Assembly (NCBI GenBank): GCA_003244105.1
Contig: QHBK01000015.1
Location: 1-50,147, forward strand
Length of the DNA stretch: 50,147 nt
Direction: 5' to 3'
Origin: Candidatus Eremiobacter antarcticus
GTDB lineage: Bacteria > Vulcanimicrobiota > Vulcanimicrobiia > Eremiobacterales > Eremiobacteraceae
Shown piece by piece: positions 15,654-24,815 of the stretch; positions within the stretch are counted from its first letter, which is position 1; the number at the start of each line of letters is the position of its first letter. The notes beneath the pieces are model-generated. The model did no database searches. It worked only from the letters and a program-made list of their open reading frames with translations, and was not told the DNA's origin. Position numbers and translations under genes: made by a program.

Positions 15654-18166
15654 GGCATCTCCATATGCAGCTGGCGCTCCGCCTCGGCGGATCTGCCCGC
15701 ACGAGCCGGCGAGCGAGCACCTCTCATCTCCACGCCCGGGCGGGCCTCCAGCTCGGCGGCGATCGCCTTCGCGCGATCCACGATCGGGCGAGGCAGTCCC
15801 GCCATAGTAGCGACGGCAATGCCGTACGAGCGGCTGCTCGAACCGGGGACGACGCGGTGCGAGAAGACCGGTCCGGCCGGCTCTTCCGCGACAGCCACGT
15901 GCAGATTCAACACGCGCGCGTATGCGTCTGACAGTTTCACGAGCTCGTGGAAGTGCGTCGCGAAGAGCACGATGGGAAGAGCGGTGTCGAGCTCCAACAG
16001 GTACTCGCTGATCGACTGCGCGATGGAAAGGCCGTCGATCGTCCCCGTGCCTCGTCCGACCTCGTCGATCAACAGCAAGCTGTGCCGCGTGCAGTGACGG
16101 AGGATCAGCGCCATTTCGGACATCTCGACATAAAAAGTGGAGCGTCCGGCCGCGATGTCGTCGCCCGCGCCGATGCGAGTGTACAGACGGTCGATGAGCC
16201 CGAGCTTCGCACGAGCGGCCGGAACGAACGAGCCCATCTGCGCCATAACGCAGATGAGCGCCGTCTGGCGCAGATATGTGGATTTGCCGCCCATGTTGGG
16301 GCCGGTGATCAGCAAAAAGCGCTGGGTGTCATCGACGCTGCACTCATTCGGCACGAAATCCGCCACACCGTACGCTTCGACGATCGCGTGACGGCCGGCC
16401 GTCACGTCGAGCATACTCTCAGCGGTCATCGTCGGGCGCACGTAGCGGCGCTCCGCGGCGACCTGGGCGAGCGAGCAATACACGTCCAGCTGAGCCACGC
16501 TCTCAGCAGCCGCCTGCAACGGGTCGCGGAACGAATCAAGCTGATCGACCAGAGCTTCAAACAGCCGGCGCTCCAACGCCACCTGGCAAGCGCGAGCGGT
16601 CAACAGCTTGGCTTCAAGTTCCTTGAGGCGCGCGTCGGTGAAACGCTCGGCGTTCACCAAGCTCTGCCGGCGGATGAAATCCGCCGGCACCGCGTGCGCC
16701 TGCGAGCGCGTCACCTCATAATAGTAGCCGAACGCCTGCGTATAGCGGATCTTGAGACCCTTGAGTCCCGACTGTGCGCGCACATCGCCTTCCAATGCGA
16801 TCAAATGGTCTCTGGCCGCGCTGCGCAACGAACTGAGCTGGCACAGTTCTTCGTCGTATTCGACCCGGAACACGCCGCCGTCGGTCAGGGTCGCTGCAGG
16901 CTCGTCGACAAGCGCTCGGGTCAACAAGGAGACGACGTCCGCACAGGCGCCGCCGGCCGCGATCGCTTGGGCGAACGGCGAGAGCAGCGATGCAGGCTCG
17001 TCTCGCAGATCCGCTGCGACCGCAAGCGCCGCGCGAAGCGAAGCGGCAAGGCCGGCAAGATCACGTGGCCCCGCCCGCCGCGCTGCAATCTTCTGCATGA
17101 GCCGCTGGATGTCGCCGATGCGTCGCAAGCCACGCTGGAGCTGCGCTCGCAACGCGATGCGGTCGAAGAGAGCTTCGACCCGGTCGTGGCGATCGCAGAT
17201 GCGTTCGATGTCCAGCAGCGGCGCGCACAACCACTGTGCCAACAGCCGGCTCCCCATCGCCGTCTCCGTTTTAGCCAGGACGTTGAGCAGGGACGCGGAC
17301 CTGCTCTCGGAGGAACCGCTCAAGAGGTCCAAGTGGCGGCGCGTGGACCGGTCGATCGCCATGGTCTTGCGCGTCTCATGAACGGTCGTGTGCCGGAGCA
17401 CGCCTGCAGCATCGATGCGCACATAATGCAGGTAGCGCTCCAAGAGCGCCATCGCTTCGTGGCCGGCCGGACGTTGCGCCAGCGCCATCTCCCGAAGCAC
17501 CGAGGCGTAGGCTGCTTGCCCGTTGCCGGACTGGACGCCCTCGCCCATCGAGTCGAACGGATCGCGCACGGTCGTCTTGCAGGACTCGCTGACCATGCTT
17601 TTATAGCGCGCTTCGTCCTCCTCCGTTGCGAGCACCATCTCCGAGGGCGCCAAGCGATCGAGCTCGGCGGCCAGCGCGTCGTCATCATCGACGACGCTCA
17701 CGGTTGCCTGCGACGTCGAGATGTCGCACGCGGCCACGGCGGTGAAGCCGGCGGCCGTGGCGATGGCGCACACGTAATTGTTGCGCTCGGGAGTCAAGAA
17801 CTGTTCCTCGAGAAGCGTGCCCGGCGTCAACACGCGCACGATCTCCCTCCGCACCAAGCGGTTGGGGACGGGCTCTTCCATCTGCTCGGCGATCGCGACG
17901 ATTCGTCGCTGCCGCAGCAGCCGCCCGAGGTAATGGTCGACGCTGTGATGGGGCACTCCGGACATCGCGACCCGCTTGCCTTTGCCGGCCTCCTTCGAGG
18001 TGCATACGATCGTGAGGGCTTGCGCGAGCTCTACCGCATCATCACCGTAGGCTTCGTAGAAATCGCCAACGCGCGAAAGCAACAGCGCCTCGGGATACGG
18101 CTGTTTCAAGGACAGATATTGGGCGATCAGCGGGGATGTGCCGACAGCTTCGGTCGCTTCAGCCAC
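15650..18166 (-). CDS. mutS: DNA mismatch repair protein MutS
   Basis: An 838-residue MutS that recognises mismatches and recruits MutL. The N-terminal block SPLIAQYLSLKQPYPEALLL leads to GDFYEAYGDDA, containing the Phe-Tyr-Glu that wedges at mismatches. The C-terminal ATPase has Walker A GPNMGGKSTYLRQ (about residue 622), the DEVGRGTGTIDGLSIAQ Walker B/signature region (about 698) and FATHFHEL. The GTG start at 18166 gives a normal N-terminus. The frame stays open upstream to an ATG at 18268 inside miaB, but those residues are unlike MutS. A C-terminal Ala/Arg-rich tail is variable. Confidence 0.96.
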   Translation of the reverse strand: MAEATEAVGTSPLIAQYLSLKQPYPEALLLSRVGDFYEAYGDDAVELAQALTIVCTSKEAGKGKRVAMSGVPHHSVDHYLGRLLRQRRIVAIAEQMEEPVPNRLVRREIVRVLTPGTLLEEQFLTPERNNYVCAIATAAGFTAVAACDISTSQATVSVVDDDDALAAELDRLAPSEMVLATEEDEARYKSMVSESCKTTVRDPFDSMGEGVQSGNGQAAYASVLREMALAQRPAGHEAMALLERYLHYVRIDAAGVLRHTTVHETRKTMAIDRSTRRHLDLLSGSSESRSASLLNVLAKTETAMGSRLLAQWLCAPLLDIERICDRHDRVEALFDRIALRAQLQRGLRRIGDIQRLMQKIAARRAGPRDLAGLAASLRAALAVAADLRDEPASLLSPFAQAIAAGGACADVVSLLTRALVDEPAATLTDGGVFRVEYDEELCQLSSLRSAARDHLIALEGDVRAQSGLKGLKIRYTQAFGYYYEVTRSQAHAVPADFIRRQSLVNAERFTDARLKELEAKLLTARACQVALERRLFEALVDQLDSFRDPLQAAAESVAQLDVYCSLAQVAAERRYVRPTMTAESMLDVTAGRHAIVEAYGVADFVPNECSVDDTQRFLLITGPNMGGKSTYLRQTALICVMAQMGSFVPAARAKLGLIDRLYTRIGAGDDIAAGRSTFYVEMSEMALILRHCTRHSLLLIDEVGRGTGTIDGLSIAQSISEYLLELDTALPIVLFATHFHELVKLSDAYARVLNLHVAVAEEPAGPVFSHRVVPGSSSRSYGIAVATMAGLPRPIVDRAKAIAAELEARPGVEMRGARSPARAGRSAEAERQLHMEMP

Positions 18167-18240
18167 GGCGGCGGTGCGAGCCGTGTTCTCCCGCCGCCGG
18201 TCTTCGTGCGGCGCGCTAGGGCCGCGCCTTTGGGGAATGG

Positions 18241-19557
18241 CTAAGCCACCCGGCCCGCAAGGCCCCAATTATAGGCCTGCTCGACGGCGATGTCGACGCA
18301 GGGACGATGCTCGCTGCGGGCGTCGCGTGGCCAGACGACGGTGACATTGTGGCCGGTTTTTCCGGCCATGCGCGAGGCGTCTTTCTTGGATGGGCCCGAG
18401 ACGATCACGGGCACGGTCTCGCCGATGAAGGATTGGTGAAAATCGTTGGTCCGCTGCATCTGCGCCGTGTTGAGCACCTGCAGCCTGCGGATCTTCTCTT
18501 GAGGCGGCACTTGAGCCGCCATCGTCGCAGCGGGCGTGCCGGAGCGTGGGGAGTATGCGAAGATGAAAGCCGCTTCGAACGTGCCGCGCTCGACCAGTTC
18601 CAAGGTCTGCGCGAAATCGGCCTCGCTCTCGCCCGGAAACCCGACGATGAGGTCGGTGGTCAAGGCCCATCTCGGCAACCGCTCGCGGAAGTACGCGATC
18701 TTCTCCAAATATTCTTCGATCGTGTACAGACGTGCCATCGCGGCCAGCACGCGGTTGCTCGCGCATTGCACCGGCAGATGCAGGCGGGGTTGCACGTTGG
18801 GCAGCTGCGCCAGCGCATCCACCACGTCGCCATCGAAATCTTTTGGGTGCGAGGTCAAGAAAGTCAGCCGCTCGAGACCGTCGATCGCGCTGAGCCGCCG
18901 CAGCAGACCGGCGAAGTTTAGACCCGTCGGCCCGTGGATGTAGGAGTTCACGTTTTGTCCGAGCAGCGTGATCTCTTTCGCGCCGCAGCGGATCTCCCGG
19001 CGGATGTGCGCTTCGATCTCCTCGGGATCGAGACTCTCGAGCGGGCCGCGCGTGTACGGCACGATGCAGTACGTGCAGAACTTCTCGCAGCCTCGCGTGA
19101 TGCTCACGAGCGCGCGCAGGTGCGCGAACTGCGCCGCGCCGTCATGCCCCGGGTCATCTTCCGCTGACGCAGCGCGCATTTCGGTCTGCGGCGGCGGCGC
19201 GTCCGTCGGCACACCCCACTGGGCGAGCAATTGCTTGAAGCGTCTGTACTCGCGCGGCCCGAGCAGCGCGTCGACGTGCGGAGCCTTTTTCTGCATCACC
19301 TGGCGGTCTTTTTCGGCCAAGCAGCCGGCCACGAGCAGCTTGCTGCCCGGGCGCTTGATGTTCTTGAGCTGGCCGAGCCGGCCGTACACGCGCGTCTCCG
19401 CTTTTTCTCGTATGGCGCAGGTGTTGACGATCAGGATGTCCGCCTCGCCAGGCTCCTCCGTGAAGGTGCAGCCGAGACTCCACGCTTGATATGCGAGACC
19501 GTTGGAATCCGCGACGTTCATCTGACAGCCGAACGTTTGCAGATAGACCGAAGACAT
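18241..19557 (-). CDS. miaB: tRNA-2-methylthio-N6-dimethylallyladenosine synthase
   Basis: A 438-residue methylthiotransferase. The N-terminal UPF0004 domain holds three cluster cysteines, in QTFGCQMN, VNTCAIREKA and VAGCLAEKD. The radical SAM core carries CEKFCTYC (CX3CX2C) with SITRG before it and IVPYTRGPLES after it. A C-terminal TRAM domain spans about 375-438. It converts i6A37 to ms2i6A37 in tRNA, acting after MiaA. The ATG at 19557 is preceded by GAGAAG. The gene lies between the PEGA-protein gene and mutS, about 75 bases ahead of the chosen mutS start. Confidence 0.95.
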   Translation of the reverse strand: MSSVYLQTFGCQMNVADSNGLAYQAWSLGCTFTEEPGEADILIVNTCAIREKAETRVYGRLGQLKNIKRPGSKLLVAGCLAEKDRQVMQKKAPHVDALLGPREYRRFKQLLAQWGVPTDAPPPQTEMRAASAEDDPGHDGAAQFAHLRALVSITRGCEKFCTYCIVPYTRGPLESLDPEEIEAHIRREIRCGAKEITLLGQNVNSYIHGPTGLNFAGLLRRLSAIDGLERLTFLTSHPKDFDGDVVDALAQLPNVQPRLHLPVQCASNRVLAAMARLYTIEEYLEKIAYFRERLPRWALTTDLIVGFPGESEADFAQTLELVERGTFEAAFIFAYSPRSGTPAATMAAQVPPQEKIRRLQVLNTAQMQRTNDFHQSFIGETVPVIVSGPSKKDASRMAGKTGHNVTVVWPRDARSEHRPCVDIAVEQAYNWGLAGRVA

Positions 19558-19591
19558 GAATCGCACTTCTCGCAAGGCCCGAGCCACCCTG

Positions 19592-20386
19592 TCAGCGGGC
19601 GTCCGCTTTGACGGTGCCGCTGATGCGATGCAGCAAGGTCAGCGGCAAGTACACCTTTTTCCCGACCATAGCGGGGGCGACAGCGAGCGATCCCGGCTTG
19701 CCGTTGTAGAGGTAGCCCCGCGAGCCGATGGTGCACTGCAACTCCACGCCGCGGTAATGGACCGTGATCTCGTCCCCGTTGATGCTGTAGCTGTCCGCCG
19801 GCACAAAGTCGCCGAGCGAGGCCAACGTGTCCTCATCGGCTGTAGCCGCAGCGGCGCCTGCCGCCGGACCCGAACCGCGCGACAGCTCGACGACAGTGGT
19901 GAGTTGGGGATAGACGCGCACGATGCGCATCGAGCGCGCGCCGTCTTTGCCGACCATCATCAAGACGTGATCGCCGGCCGGCGTCGAGAGCGGCTCTCCC
20001 GCCGCTGAAAGCGCCGCCCCGTCGAGGAAGAGCTTCACAGAGGCGGGCGCTCGCACGCGCACCACGCCGCTCGTCTTGGAGCGCGCAGTACGCCCCGCCG
20101 AGGCGTTTTGGCCGAGCACCACGCTGACGGTCGCGATACGCCCGGCTCCGACGTCCGCGGTGGCGGTCTGCGGCAGCCAGCCTCCGCGCGTGAGCGTCAG
20201 GTAATGCCTGCCGCTTCGCAGGCCGTCGACGTAGAGAGGCGTCTCGCCGATGTAGCTGCCATCCATCCAAACGGCGGCGCCGGAAGGCAACGTCGTGATG
20301 TAGATGCCGCCGTGCGCTTGAGTCTCGGCGCCGCCTGAAAGCGCCAGCGCAGAGATCACAGCTGCGAGCAAAGCCGCCAGTGTCAT
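19592..20386 (-). CDS. Secreted PEGA-domain protein with copper-amine-oxidase-like stalk domain
   Basis: A 264-residue exported protein. A signal peptide (MTLAALLAAVISALALSGG) is followed by a PEGA domain (about 28-95: ITTLPSGAAVWMDGSYIGETP then VDGLRSGRHYLTLTRGGW). A second beta-rich region is about 105-165. The C-terminal 70 residues (VPADSYSINGDEITVHYRGV and KVYLPLTLLHRISG) look like the stalk domain also seen in the amidase at 2.2-4.3 kb. PEGA domains are carbohydrate/cell-wall associated modules with no enzymatic role. The ATG at 20386 is set by the signal peptide. miaB follows 34 bases downstream. Confidence 0.75.
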   Translation of the reverse strand: MTLAALLAAVISALALSGGAETQAHGGIYITTLPSGAAVWMDGSYIGETPLYVDGLRSGRHYLTLTRGGWLPQTATADVGAGRIATVSVVLGQNASAGRTARSKTSGVVRVRAPASVKLFLDGAALSAAGEPLSTPAGDHVLMMVGKDGARSMRIVRVYPQLTTVVELSRGSGPAAGAAAATADEDTLASLGDFVPADSYSINGDEITVHYRGVELQCTIGSRGYLYNGKPGSLAVAPAMVGKKVYLPLTLLHRISGTVKADAR

Positions 20387-20495
20387 GCGCCCGTTCTTCT
20401 CGCGCACGGCGGCTGCAGCCCTCCGCCTAACTCGTCGCGGCCTCCGCTTGAAAACCGGCGAGCTTGCGCATGTGCAAGGTGCGCGCGAAGTTGGG

Positions 20496-21899
20496 ATGAA
20501 GCGTCTCCAGCCTGTGACTGCACCAATCCCTATCGTGGCGATCGTCGGACGGCCGAACGTCGGAAAGTCCGCTCTCTTCAACCGTCTCGTCGGAAAGCGG
20601 ATCGCGATCGTCGAACCGACCTCGGGGGTGACGCGCGACCGCCTTTACGGAACCGCCGAATGGTCCGGGCGCTCGTTCATGCTGGTCGACACCGGCGGCA
20701 TCGAAACCGGCGTCGACGACGACGTAACCGCTCTGACCCGCGCCCAAGCGCGGATCGCGATAGAGGAAGCGCAGCTCATCCTCTTCGTGGTCGATGCGCA
20801 AACCGGGGTGATGCCGAGCGACACGGACGTCGCACGCCTGCTTCGGCCGCGCAGCGACAAGGTGCTGTTGGTGGCCAACAAGGTCGAATCGCCGATGACG
20901 GCCGCGAACATCTACGAGTTCTGCTCGTTGGGGTTCGGAGTGCCGCTCGAGGTCTCATCGATCCACGGCCTGCAAAGCGGCGACTTGCTGGATGCGATCG
21001 TCGCCCGGCTGCCCAGTGTCGAACCTTCCGGCGAGGAAGAGGAAGCCGGTCACATCCGCTTGGCAATCGTCGGTCAGCCCAACGTCGGCAAATCTTCCCT
21101 CGTCAACGCTCTGGTGGGCAACGAGCGCGCGGTCGTGGCATCCTCGCCCGGCACGACCAGAGATGCGACCGATACGGACGTGCATGTCAAAGGCAGACAA
21201 TTCACCATCATCGATACGGCCGGGATCCGGCGTCATGCGAACCGGGGAACCGCTCTGGAACATTACAGCACCATGCGAGCGATTGCGGCCATCAGCCGCA
21301 GCGACGTGGCGCTGGTGGCCATCGACGTCCTGACCGGCGTCAAAGCTCAGGACAAACGTATCGCTGGGCTGGCAGTGGACGAGGGCAAGGGCCTGGTATT
21401 ATTCATGAACAAGACCGACCTCGTCAACAGCGAATCGTTCGATCGCCAAGAAGCGACTGCCATCATTCTCAAGGAGTTCGCCTTCGCGCCGTATGCCGCG
21501 GTGATGTTCGGCTCAGCGCTCACCAAGAAGGGGCTGCATCGCATCTGGCGGACCGTCGCTCTCGTGGCAGATGAACGCCGCAAACATGTCTCCACCGCAA
21601 AACTGAACCAGGTGGTGCGCGATGCGTTTCGCTCCCGGCCGCCCGCACCGTTTCGCGGCCATGCGTTGAAGTGCTATTACGTGACGCAAGCAGACGTGGC
21701 GCCGCCGTTGTTCGTCTTCTTCGTCAATGACCCGCGTTTGATCCATTTTTCGTACGAACGCTACCTGGAGAATGCGCTGCGCGGGGCCTTCGGATTCGCA
21801 GGCGCCCCCATCCGGCTGTCGTTCAAGCCGCGGGTGCAGCAAGACAAGACCGACGCCGAAACGCTGATCGCGGCCGCCGCGCGCGAGGGCACCGCCTGA
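20496..21899 (+). CDS. der: GTPase Der (EngA)
   Basis: A 467-residue double GTPase for 50S ribosome assembly. The first G domain has VGRPNVGKSALFNRL near residue 18, DTGG and NKVE. The second has VGQPNVGKSSLVNAL near residue 193, DTAGIRR and NKTDL. A KH-like C-terminal domain begins near residue 370. ATG 20496 fits the family start, since upstream residues are unlike Der. Its stop overlaps the plsY start (TGATG). It is divergent from the PEGA gene, with 109 bases between the two starts for promoters. Confidence 0.97.
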   Translation: MKRLQPVTAPIPIVAIVGRPNVGKSALFNRLVGKRIAIVEPTSGVTRDRLYGTAEWSGRSFMLVDTGGIETGVDDDVTALTRAQARIAIEEAQLILFVVDAQTGVMPSDTDVARLLRPRSDKVLLVANKVESPMTAANIYEFCSLGFGVPLEVSSIHGLQSGDLLDAIVARLPSVEPSGEEEEAGHIRLAIVGQPNVGKSSLVNALVGNERAVVASSPGTTRDATDTDVHVKGRQFTIIDTAGIRRHANRGTALEHYSTMRAIAAISRSDVALVAIDVLTGVKAQDKRIAGLAVDEGKGLVLFMNKTDLVNSESFDRQEATAIILKEFAFAPYAAVMFGSALTKKGLHRIWRTVALVADERRKHVSTAKLNQVVRDAFRSRPPAPFRGHALKCYYVTQADVAPPLFVFFVNDPRLIHFSYERYLENALRGAFGFAGAPIRLSFKPRVQQDKTDAETLIAAAAREGTA

Positions 21900-22510
21900 T
21901 GGCCTTGTGGTTGGGGTTGATCGGCGCCTACTTGGTGGGATCGATCCCCTTCGGCATCATCGTCGGGCGCGGTCTGTTCGGCGTCGACCCGCGCGACGTG
22001 GGCAGCGGCAACATCGGCGCTGCCAACGCGCTGCGGGCGCTGGGAAAGACCGGAGCGCTGCTGGTGCTGATCGGCGACATCGTCAAGGGCCTCGTGCCGA
22101 CCGCCGTGGCGGCGCACTTCCTTCCGTATGGGCACTGGGGTATCGCGGCCGCGGGCCTCGCGACCATCATCGGGCACAACTGGTCGGTCTTCTTGAGGAT
22201 GCATGGGGGGAAAGGCGTGGCGACGGGGTTGGGCGTACTCGTCGTCTTGTCGTGGCAGGCGACCGCCGTTTTTGCAGCGGTCTGGCTCGTCACCGTCGCG
22301 CTCACGCGATACTCGTCCCTCGGTTCGCTTTTGGCCAGCGCCGCCGTTCCCATCGCATTGATGGTGTGGCGCGCGCCGAAAGCCTATGCGCTTTACGGGC
22401 TCATCGCGTTCGGCCTCGTGCTCTGGCGGCATGCGCCCAACGTCAGACGATTATTGGCAGGCACCGAACTGCAGGTCGGCGCCGCCAAGGAGCAACGCGC
22501 ACAACGATGA
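21899..22510 (+). CDS. plsY: Glycerol-3-phosphate acyltransferase PlsY
   Basis: A 203-residue membrane enzyme with about five transmembrane segments and the three PlsY motifs: GSIPFGIIVGR, GSGNIGAANALRALG and HGGKGVATGLGVL. It transfers an acyl group from acyl-phosphate to glycerol-3-phosphate, the first step of phospholipid synthesis. The start overlaps the der stop by one base, and its stop overlaps the efp start (ATGA) by four, so der-plsY-efp form one operon. Linkage of der and plsY is common in many phyla. Confidence 0.97.
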   Translation: MALWLGLIGAYLVGSIPFGIIVGRGLFGVDPRDVGSGNIGAANALRALGKTGALLVLIGDIVKGLVPTAVAAHFLPYGHWGIAAAGLATIIGHNWSVFLRMHGGKGVATGLGVLVVLSWQATAVFAAVWLVTVALTRYSSLGSLLASAAVPIALMVWRAPKAYALYGLIAFGLVLWRHAPNVRRLLAGTELQVGAAKEQRAQR

Positions 22511-23067
22511 TCTCTTCGAACGACTTTCGTACCGGCATCACCATCGTCGTCGACGGACAGCTCTGGACGGTGGTGGATTTCCAGCACGTCAAACCGGGCA
22601 AGGGATCGGCATTCGTCCGCACCAGGCTGAAGCACGTGATCCGCGGCAACGTGCTGGAAAAGACGTTTCGTGCCGGCGAGATGCTGGAGCGCGCCATCAT
22701 CGAAACGCGCGAGATGCAATTCCTCTACGGCAGCGGCGATGAATACCACTTCATGGACAACTCGACGTACGAGCAGCTGCATCTCGGCCACGACATGCTC
22801 GGCGACAATGTGGATCTCTTGAAAGAGGGCACCAACATCAACGTCCAGTTCTACGATGGCAACGTGATCGGCGCGGAACTGCCCAACCATATCGATCTCG
22901 AGGTGATCGAGACGGATCCGGGCTTCCGCGGCGACACGGCCACCAACGTCCAGAAGCCGGCGAAGCTCGAGACCGGCGGCACCATCAACGTTCCGCTGTT
23001 CATCAATCCAGGAGACAAAGTCCGCGTCGACACGCGCGAGCGCAAATACGTCGCGCGCATCCAGTGA
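22507..23067 (+). CDS. efp: Elongation factor P
   Basis: A 186-residue EF-P with three beta-barrel domains. The tip loop reads HVKPGKGSAFVRTRLK, with Lys at the position (about 32) that is modified in many bacteria. The C-terminal signature ETDPGFRGDTATN is conserved. EF-P rescues ribosomes paused at polyproline stretches, which this genome encodes in quantity (Pro-rich tails in the pilins, linkers in the amidases). ATG 22507 is inside the plsY end. Lysine-type modification enzymes are not in the window. Confidence 0.97.
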   Translation: MISSNDFRTGITIVVDGQLWTVVDFQHVKPGKGSAFVRTRLKHVIRGNVLEKTFRAGEMLERAIIETREMQFLYGSGDEYHFMDNSTYEQLHLGHDMLGDNVDLLKEGTNINVQFYDGNVIGAELPNHIDLEVIETDPGFRGDTATNVQKPAKLETGGTINVPLFINPGDKVRVDTRERKYVARIQ

Positions 23068-23071
23068 GATG

Positions 23072-23359
23072 CTATCTGAGGCTCTTGCGCTTCATCCAGC
23101 GCCGCGCAAGCGCGCCCTTGTACGTGTGAGAACGGCGCTTGAGCGCCAGTTCGCAGCGCAGGGCTTCGCTTTTCGAGAAGAAGCGTCGTTGATACACCAG
23201 GCGCACGGGCAAGCGCCCACGCAGGCTCTTGGACCCTTTGCCCTCGTTGTGAATTTTGATCCTCGCCTCGGGCGCGCGTGCATATCCGCAGTAAAAGGAT
23301 CCGTCATTCGCGCGTGCGAGATAGACGAAGTGCCAGCTCGCTTGCGCCGGCCGGTTCAC
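23072..23359 (-). CDS. GIY-YIG nuclease family protein (UPF0213-like)
   Basis: A 95-residue single-domain protein. FVYLARANDGSFYCGYA provides the GIY and YIG half-motifs, followed by ARIKIHNEGKGSKSLRGRLPVRLVY and a catalytic-type Glu in SEALRCELALKR. These match the UPF0213 group of small GIY-YIG proteins, whose nuclease role is unproven. It is convergent with efp, 4 bases between stops. On the other strand the same region is open but has no such match. Confidence 0.85.
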   Translation of the reverse strand: MNRPAQASWHFVYLARANDGSFYCGYARAPEARIKIHNEGKGSKSLRGRLPVRLVYQRRFFSKSEALRCELALKRRSHTYKGALARRWMKRKSLR

Positions 23360-23409
23360 GCGATCGGTCGTCTCATCGGACGAGTGTCATGCGCTTAGTG
23401 CGGGCTTGA

Positions 23410-24234
23410 ATGAGCTGGCTTGAGATCGTCGCGTTCGTGCTGCTCGGCTTCGCGACCGGCACGTACGGAACGCTTGTCGGCGTCGGTGGCGGTCTCATCA
23501 TCGTGCCCGTCCTGCTGTTCCTGCACGTCGCTCCGAAAGAGGCAGCCGGCACATCCATGGCGGTCGTGCTTGCCAACGCAGCCTCAGGCGCCTGGTCGTA
23601 CCACAGGCAGCGCATCATCGACCTGCGCGCGGGGTTGATCTTCGCGCTCGCCGGGCTGCCGGGCGCCATACTCGGCGGGTACGCGGATCAATTCGTACCG
23701 CGGCGGGGGTTTGGCTTGGGCTTCGGACTCTTTTTGGCGCTGATGAGCTTGAGGCTTTTCTTGAGCAGGCGGACGAATGTGGGCGAGAGCACTCCACCCG
23801 AACCGGCGCCAACGCAAACGGCAAGCACCCAACCGGCACGGTCTACGCCATCCAAGATCGCGACACCGTCTGCTGCGTGGTTGGCGGCGTGTCTGGGCTT
23901 CGTCGTCGGCTTTTTGGCCAGCATGCTCGGCATAGGCGGCGGGATCGCATACGTTCCCGGCATGGTCTACCTCTTCCATTACCTGCCGCATGCTGCGACA
24001 GCGACGTCAACGTTCATCATCGCCTTGACTGCCATCTTCGCGACGGCATCGCATGCGTATTACGGCGACGTGTTATGGGGACCGGCCGTGGCCATCGCTG
24101 TGGGCGCGGTCGCGGGCGCGCAACTGGGCGCCCGCCTCGCGCGCAACGTCGCTTCAGAAGGGCTCATGCGGCTGTTCGGCGTGGCGGTTCTCGGCACGTC
24201 GATCTGGCTCATCTACAGCAACGCCGCAAAATAA
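23410..24234 (+). CDS. TauE/SafE family anion exporter
   Basis: A 274-residue membrane protein with about eight transmembrane segments in two repeated halves. Each half has a glycine-rich GxGGG signature: LVGVGGGLIIVPVLLF and MLGIGGGIAYVPGMVY. A Thr/Pro-rich cytoplasmic linker of about 30 residues (about 130-160) joins them. The family exports sulfite or sulfoacetate or imports related anions. No sulfur-metabolism gene is adjacent, so the substrate is open. Confidence 0.9.
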   Translation: MSWLEIVAFVLLGFATGTYGTLVGVGGGLIIVPVLLFLHVAPKEAAGTSMAVVLANAASGAWSYHRQRIIDLRAGLIFALAGLPGAILGGYADQFVPRRGFGLGFGLFLALMSLRLFLSRRTNVGESTPPEPAPTQTASTQPARSTPSKIATPSAAWLAACLGFVVGFLASMLGIGGGIAYVPGMVYLFHYLPHAATATSTFIIALTAIFATASHAYYGDVLWGPAVAIAVGAVAGAQLGARLARNVASEGLMRLFGVAVLGTSIWLIYSNAAK

Positions 24235-24246
24235 ACGGGGAACGCA

Positions 24247-24810
24247 TCAAGCGCCTTGCCAGCGCGCGAAGAGTTGATTGGGCACACCCAAAGCGTCGAG
24301 CGCCTTGCCGACGGTGTGGTTGATGATGTCATCGACGGTCTTCGGCAGCGAGTAGAACCCCGGAATAGGCGGCAAGATGACGGCCCCCATCTCAGCCAGC
24401 TGCGTGAGCGTGCGCAGATGGCCCACATGCAGCGGCGTCTCGCGCACCACCATGACGAGCTTGCGCCGCTCTTTCAAACAGACGTCGGCGGAACGCACCA
24501 AGAGGTTATCATTGATGGAGTAGGCGACGGCGGAGGCGGTTTTGATCGAGCAGGGCACGACGATCATCCCGTCGGTGCGAAACGAACCACTGGATAGCGG
24601 TGCTGCCAAGTTCGCTGGATCGTGCACGTGATCCGCAAGCTGCTCGACGTCGGCCGGCGTCATGTTCGTCTCGAGCGAAAGCGTTTGACGCGCCTGGGCG
24701 CTCATGACCAGATGGATGCTGGCGCCTTCGACGCGGCTCAGCGCCTGCAGGGTGCGAACGCCGTATATGGTGCCGCTGGCGCCCGTGATCCCCACGATAT
24801 AAGTCGCCAT
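24247..24810 (-). CDS. ubiX: Flavin prenyltransferase UbiX
   Basis: A 187-residue UbiX/Pad1. It begins YIVGITGASGTIYGV, with CSIKTASAVAYSINDNLLVRSADV, then LKERRKLVMVVRETPL and PPIPGFYSLPKTVDDIINHTVGK, all family blocks. It attaches a dimethylallyl group to FMN to make the prenyl-FMN cofactor of UbiD decarboxylases. No ubiD gene is in the window. It sits 5 bases after the SprT-like gene, on the same strand. Confidence 0.95.
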   Translation of the reverse strand: MATYIVGITGASGTIYGVRTLQALSRVEGASIHLVMSAQARQTLSLETNMTPADVEQLADHVHDPANLAAPLSSGSFRTDGMIVVPCSIKTASAVAYSINDNLLVRSADVCLKERRKLVMVVRETPLHVGHLRTLTQLAEMGAVILPPIPGFYSLPKTVDDIINHTVGKALDALGVPNQLFARWQGA

Positions 24811-24815
24811 GGTGT

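Noticed and set aside
15947-18244. 765-codon open frame antisense to mutS
   Set aside because: It mirrors mutS, is rich in Arg/His/Gln typical of antisense reading of GC-rich genes, and has no recognisable motif. MutS is unambiguous on the other strand.
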